Positions 57,663-64,000 of a stretch of DNA of 64,000 bases are shown piece after piece. Position 1 is the first letter of the stretch. Every line of letters begins with the position of its first letter. The DNA comes from Salminus brasiliensis (Eukaryota; Chordata; Actinopteri; Characiformes; Bryconidae): positions 43,944,970 to 44,008,969 of the forward strand of contig NC_132879.1 of NCBI RefSeq assembly GCF_030463535.1. The letters run 5' to 3'. Under the pieces are notes generated by a model. The model was not told where the DNA came from, made no database searches, and saw only the letters and a program-made list of their open reading frames with translations. A program made the position numbers and the translations under genes.

Positions 57663-58805
57663 ACAGGAAGTCTTCATTTTCTCTTATTTTATTTTTAAGG
57701 AAATTTAGGGCGATATATTAATACATATAATAAATGTATATTCTAATTAATTTAGCTAAATAATCACTGTTGGAAAAAAAAAAGTTTTTTTTGTAGTCTG
57801 TATTCACAGTGCAGATCGGTGTAGCCAACAGGGATCAGATATGCATTTTGGTAAACCCCTTTGAAGTATGAGATGTAAAAGTAGACGTATTGTGCTCCTT
57901 TATAAAGGAGATGGTTGATGCTGTGTGACTGAAATGGCTGGGTACACAAAAGATTGGGGGGGAAGGGGACCTCTACTCTTTCAAGCTCTTTAGACAGCCC
58001 TTTATGTTTCTTGGAGCACATGAACAGACCGCCATCCGCAAGCATAACATGCTACCGCTCTCCTGGCCTTCTGGCTTTGTTTGAACAAGTCCGATGTGGT
58101 GTGAAGAGAGCGTTTTGGAGTGCTGGACCTGACTGAGGCTGGAACAGCTGTGCCTGAGAACTCGACGTCAGACGCTGCCGCAGTCTCTCCACACGCACAC
58201 GCACTCTCTCTGAACGTTCTTCCAAAGGGCATAATAACTTTCGCTGGGAGAAACTACAGCAGTGGAAGAGCCAGGAGGTTTTCTCACAGTAACGCGAAAC
58301 CCTTCTTTTCAGCCCTGTGATCAATACTGAGCAGCTGGGGGATGGCTTTAACCAAAGGCTGCCATCTGGTGGCTGCTTACATGTTAGCCTGGTGAGGAGA
58401 ACCAGCCAGGTATACAGTGGAACCCCACTACTTCTGCACTGCTTGGGTTTTGTACATCAGAAGAATGCTTTCAACAGCCAGCGTACATTGCTGTAAAGCT
58501 CTGTATCCACCGATGGGGTGTATGGAGAGGCCAAAAAAACAGACGCTTAGAAGTTCAAAGGATTTCAGAGATTTACCTCAGGCCGGGTGGCTTAAAAATA
58601 TTAATAAACCCAAAGGATCAAAGGCACTCTAGCATAGAGCATGCAACCTTGGAAGAGCAGAGCATGGCAGGCCTAATCCGCGCCATGAACAAAATAAAAG
58701 AACAAAAGAAGTCTAAATTAGAAGTGCCACAATACTACACACTCCAGGAGCTTACTTTTCTTTTCATGCAGGGCTCTTCTGCATTAGTTCAAACCTTTTG
58801 AGGGG

Positions 58806-59943
58806 TAAGACCGGGATAAGGTGAAGCGCTTCCTGACAGTAGACTCACAGTGTCAGCTAGGCCTCACCACCCAACCTCAGCTACAGTTGTTGGAGGAGGA
58901 CAGAGCGTAACCGACACTTCTCGCTTTCCGGGCATCCCTGAAGAAGCACTGCACTCCTTGACCGCTCTCAGAAGCTATGGTGCCAAGCCAATGAAGTCCG
59001 TGGCATTAGTGAAAGGAAACGCTTGTGTTCTGTGGCACAACGATAAGCGTCTGGGATTTGTGGGCAAAATGTGAGCTATGAGAATTACACTGGAACCCTC
59101 ATTGGTTATCTTAATGCTATGGCAACACACATTTGTTTTGAACTCGGCAGATTTAGATCCAGGCCGTGGTTTCGCAGAAGGATTTGCGGATTGGAGGAAG
59201 ATGAGATACGAGAAACGATTAAGCGTTTGAATTTTGGTTTATGTAAGTGGATGTGTGTGCCTCTGCACTCCTCTCATATATTACACAAATGTTCTGACTC
59301 CAAAGCACTCTCTCTCCCCCTCTTTCTCTCCCTCACTCTCTTTCTTTCATACAGGACAGTTATTACAGTAGAGTTATTATAAAGAGATGGCAGTTGTCTG
59401 CTGTAACCTCCCATATGTGGGAAACATGACATGACCTCACAGAGGGAGCAGATATACTTTCCCAGCAGCCATGTTTTATGGTCAGTGTTGGAGGGTGGTC
59501 TTTTCTTGTTTGGACTTGGGAAAAGAACAGAATGGTAACTAGGCAGGCTAATCTCGAGTATCAGTGGAACACATCCGTGGTACATCGTACTCCTGCACAA
59601 GTGTGACCACAGATAATCCATCATCGGAAAAGCACCTTGACAGAAAGAGAATCTGCCAAGCGGTCCCCTTGACCTGCTCTAGCTTCAAGTCTTGGCAGGG
59701 CATAGAGCTGGGAGGAGAAACGCGATCCTTAAATCATTCGTAATTAGCTCCTGCTCTTTTCCCTTAAAGCTACACTCTGTGATTCTGGAAGCCGTGTTGT
59801 TGAGATTGTTGCCTGCTAGATGGGGGCAGCATGGATTTATCCTTGAAGATCGTTTTTAGATTCCTTAAGAGAGGTTGGGTGGTGAGGCCTAGCTGACACT
59901 GTGAATCTATTGTCAGAAAGCGCTTCACCTTATCCCAGTCTTA
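58806..59943. repeat. 1.14-kb segment bounded by 73-bp inverted repeats
   Basis: 58806-58878 and the reverse complement of 59871-59943 agree at about 69 of 73 positions, including AAGGTGAAGCGCTT and the exact run from ATTCACAGTGTCAG or CTCACAGTGTCAG through GGCCTCACCACCCAACCTC. The interior has no recognisable transposase. It is either a non-autonomous transposon or two oppositely inserted repeats. Confidence 0.8.
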
Positions 59944-60375
59944 AGGTCTGCAGCTTCTGTGACTTTTAAGGAGCCAACAATTGAGCACAAGACAGACTTT
60001 GTTTATTGATTTGTGCATTCAATCCATTGTTTACAGCCATGACAGTGTGTGAAGTAATCCGTCACAGCATAGGTTTGGAACCTCCTGCTTGAGAGTTTTA
60101 TACACTGAGGGCCCGAATCCTGGTGGGGCTCCTCTAAAACTGTACTTTAGTCAACAACAAGCAGCATAACTCTCCACTAAGTTTACTTGTGCAAGCTCAC
60201 TGGCAAGGCAGATTTAAATGATCCTGATATAACAAAACTTTAACCTGACCAACTGGATAGTTGTGCTCATGACTTACTAAGAGGAGAGCATATTGCTACA
60301 TCTTACTAAGAAGTGGCCACGACTTAGGATCTTGCTCCCATGTCTTACTGCGACTCTGGGCTTTGAACGCTGCTG

Positions 60376-60712
60376 TTTTGTTGATTTAAAGGTAAAAGGT
60401 AAAGGTGCACGTATTTGTCACTGTACAGTGTACACTGTACAGCGAAATGTGTCCTCCGCATTTAACCCATCTGTGGTAGTGAACACACACTCACACACAC
60501 TAGTGAACTAGGGGCAGTGAGTACACACACACACCCAGAGCGGTGGGCAGCCAACTCCAGCGCCGGGGGAGCAGAGAGGGTAAAGGGCCTTGCTCAAGGG
60601 CCCAACAGTGGCAGCTTGCCAAGCCCGGGTATCGAACCCTGTTATCGATAGCCCAGCGCTCTAACCGCTGAGCCACCACTGCCCCTGCTGAGCCACCACT
60701 GCCCCTTTGTGC
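60376..60712 (-). repeat. tRNA-derived SINE with duplicated head
   Basis: On the minus strand it begins GGGGCAGTGGTGGCTCAGC; the A box TGGCTCAGCGG and B box GGTTCGATACC are clear. The first 20 bases occur twice in tandem (60674-60712). The body contains a 22-bp perfect palindrome at 60421-60442. Confidence 0.75.
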
Positions 60713-60935
60713 TACCCGGTCAGAGCCATGCCATACCATAGTGTTTATTTGCAAGAATTTTGGTAGAGCGTGCATGAGACCACTTGCGAGAACTGTGCAA
60801 CACTGTGTACTGCTGTCCATGGGGGGGAAATCAAAGTGCAAATTGTAATTGTTCAAATAAAATTCGTAGCTGGTAGCTGGTGTTATTTAATAGTATTAGA
60901 TAGAGAGAAGGTTGTAGAGGGATGTATAGATGAAT

Positions 60936-60996
60936 GGACAGACAGACAGACAGATAGACAGATAGACAGATAGATAGATAGATAGATAGATAGACA
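60936..60996. repeat. GACA/GATA microsatellite
   Basis: Tandem GACA then GATA units after ATGTATAGATGAATGG. Confidence 0.95.
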
Positions 60997-61061
60997 ATGG
61001 AAAAAGTGTTTGTTATTTATATGAGATGTCACCTTCACGTTTTGGGAACATTGCAGAATGA

Positions 61062-61293
61062 TTTGCCATTATACACTGAAATATGTTCTCCGCATATGTT
61101 CTACCCATCCATGGTGGTGAACAGACATGCACTAGTGAACTCTAGGCACACAGACACTTGGAGCGATGGCCAGTAAACTTCAGCGCCTGGGGGCAGAGAG
61201 GGTAAAGGGCCTTGCTCAAGGACCCAACAGTGGCAACTTGCCGAGCCCGGGTATGGAACCCGCAACCCTGTCATCAATAGCCTGGAGCTCTAA
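61062..61293 (-). repeat. tRNA-derived SINE, diverged
   Basis: Same family and orientation as 60376-60712: GGTAAAGGGCCTTGCTCAAG, CCAACAGTGGCAACTTGCC and a degraded head at 61293. It abuts the next GATA-like array. Confidence 0.7.
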
Positions 61294-61430
61294 TCTAATA
61301 GATAGACAGATAGATGGATGGATGGATGGAAGGATGGATGGACGGACGGACGGACGGACAGATATAAATAGATGGAGAGTAGTAGAGGGATGGATAGACA
61401 GATAGAGAGATAGATGGATAAATAGACATT
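61287..61430. repeat. GATA/GATG/GACG microsatellite
   Basis: Compound tandem of GATA, GATG and GACG tetramers directly beside the SINE. Confidence 0.95.
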
Positions 61431-61489
61431 CAACTGAATAACACACAAGGACGCTGGACACATTATCAGTTCAAAGGTTAAAATAAAGA

Positions 61490-61495
61490 TTTATT
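61490..61495 (-). terminator. th2 poly(A) signal
   Basis: AATAAA on the minus strand (TTTATT on plus), about 180 bases after the stop codon. Confidence 0.6.
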
Positions 61496-61672
61496 TTTTG
61501 CACATTTATCTTGCTGCCACAGACCTGTTAATAAGTTCTCACAAGTTTCAACTGTGTTAAAGCAGATTGCCAAACATGTAATTCCCCCATCTATATTTAC
61601 ATTCAATATATATATATATATATATATGTATGTAGTGCTCAGTGTGATAAATAACAAATGAGGCTTTAAAGT

Positions 61673-64000
<2,328 letters not shown>

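Larger units (their letters stand above)
55680..61489. other. Spacer between nup37 and th2
   Basis: About 5.8 kb without a supported gene. It holds a TG run (55771-55794), a dispersed repeat (56470-56690), SINE copies (57535-57662, 60376-60712, 61062-61293), a pair of 73-bp inverted repeats (58806-58878 and 59871-59943) and GATA/GACA arrays. Several open frames of 60-118 codons at 57.3-59.6 kb overlap on both strands and show no family resemblance. Confidence 0.75.

Noticed and set aside
58002..58324. Overlapping 76-90 codon frames on both strands
   Set aside because: GC-rich sequence keeps several frames open at once. None shows splice sites, a family motif or support from its neighbours.
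60600..60712. A tRNA gene on the minus strand
   Set aside because: The promoter boxes are good but no cloverleaf can be drawn, and the tail is shared with 61062-61293. It is a SINE head.

Overview
The window is vertebrate nuclear DNA from a teleost fish. Genes are split by GT-AG introns, and introns and spacers carry tRNA-derived SINEs, LINE 3' ends, Tc1-like relics, short inverted-repeat transposons and many microsatellites. The proteins are teleost in type: a fish IGF-1 precursor, a three-exon MCH precursor, and a tyrosine hydroxylase linked to the igf1 region. An ostariophysan (characin, catfish or carp-like) is my inference; the species cannot be named from this sequence alone.

Layout, left to right. 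497-12871 (+): the last four coding exons of igf1; the first exon lies upstream of the window. 12.9-21.9 kb: igf1 3' UTR and a gene-free spacer with a SINE and a decayed LINE reverse transcriptase. 21995-24800 (+): pmch, the melanin-concentrating hormone precursor, three exons with a TATA box. 25267-39302 (-): parpbp (PARI/AROM), ten coding exons, tail-to-tail with pmch; the two genes have poly(A) signals a few bases apart on opposite strands. 39.3-40.35 kb: shared head-to-head promoter region. 41694-55582 (+): nup37, nine coding exons after a probable non-coding first exon. 55.7-61.5 kb: repeat-rich spacer. 61673-63554 (-): the last three exons of a tyrosine hydroxylase, most likely th2; the rest lies beyond the right edge.

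All complete reading frames close exactly when spliced: pmch 155 aa, parpbp 581 aa, nup37 326 aa. igf1 contributes 145 residues and th2 131 residues. No frameshift or premature stop was seen in any of the five genes.

The genes do not form one pathway. They include two hormone precursors (growth; appetite and pigment), a recombination regulator, a nuclear pore scaffold protein and a catecholamine enzyme. The arrangement looks like a conserved linkage group: parpbp and nup37 share a promoter region, and pmch and parpbp share a 3' end. No CRISPR, bacterial, viral or clearly new protein-coding system was found. The most unusual items are a perfect 50-bp hairpin in igf1 intron 2, a two-level tandem repeat next to it, the overlapping pmch/parpbp 3' ends, and a 1.1-kb segment bounded by 73-bp inverted repeats.
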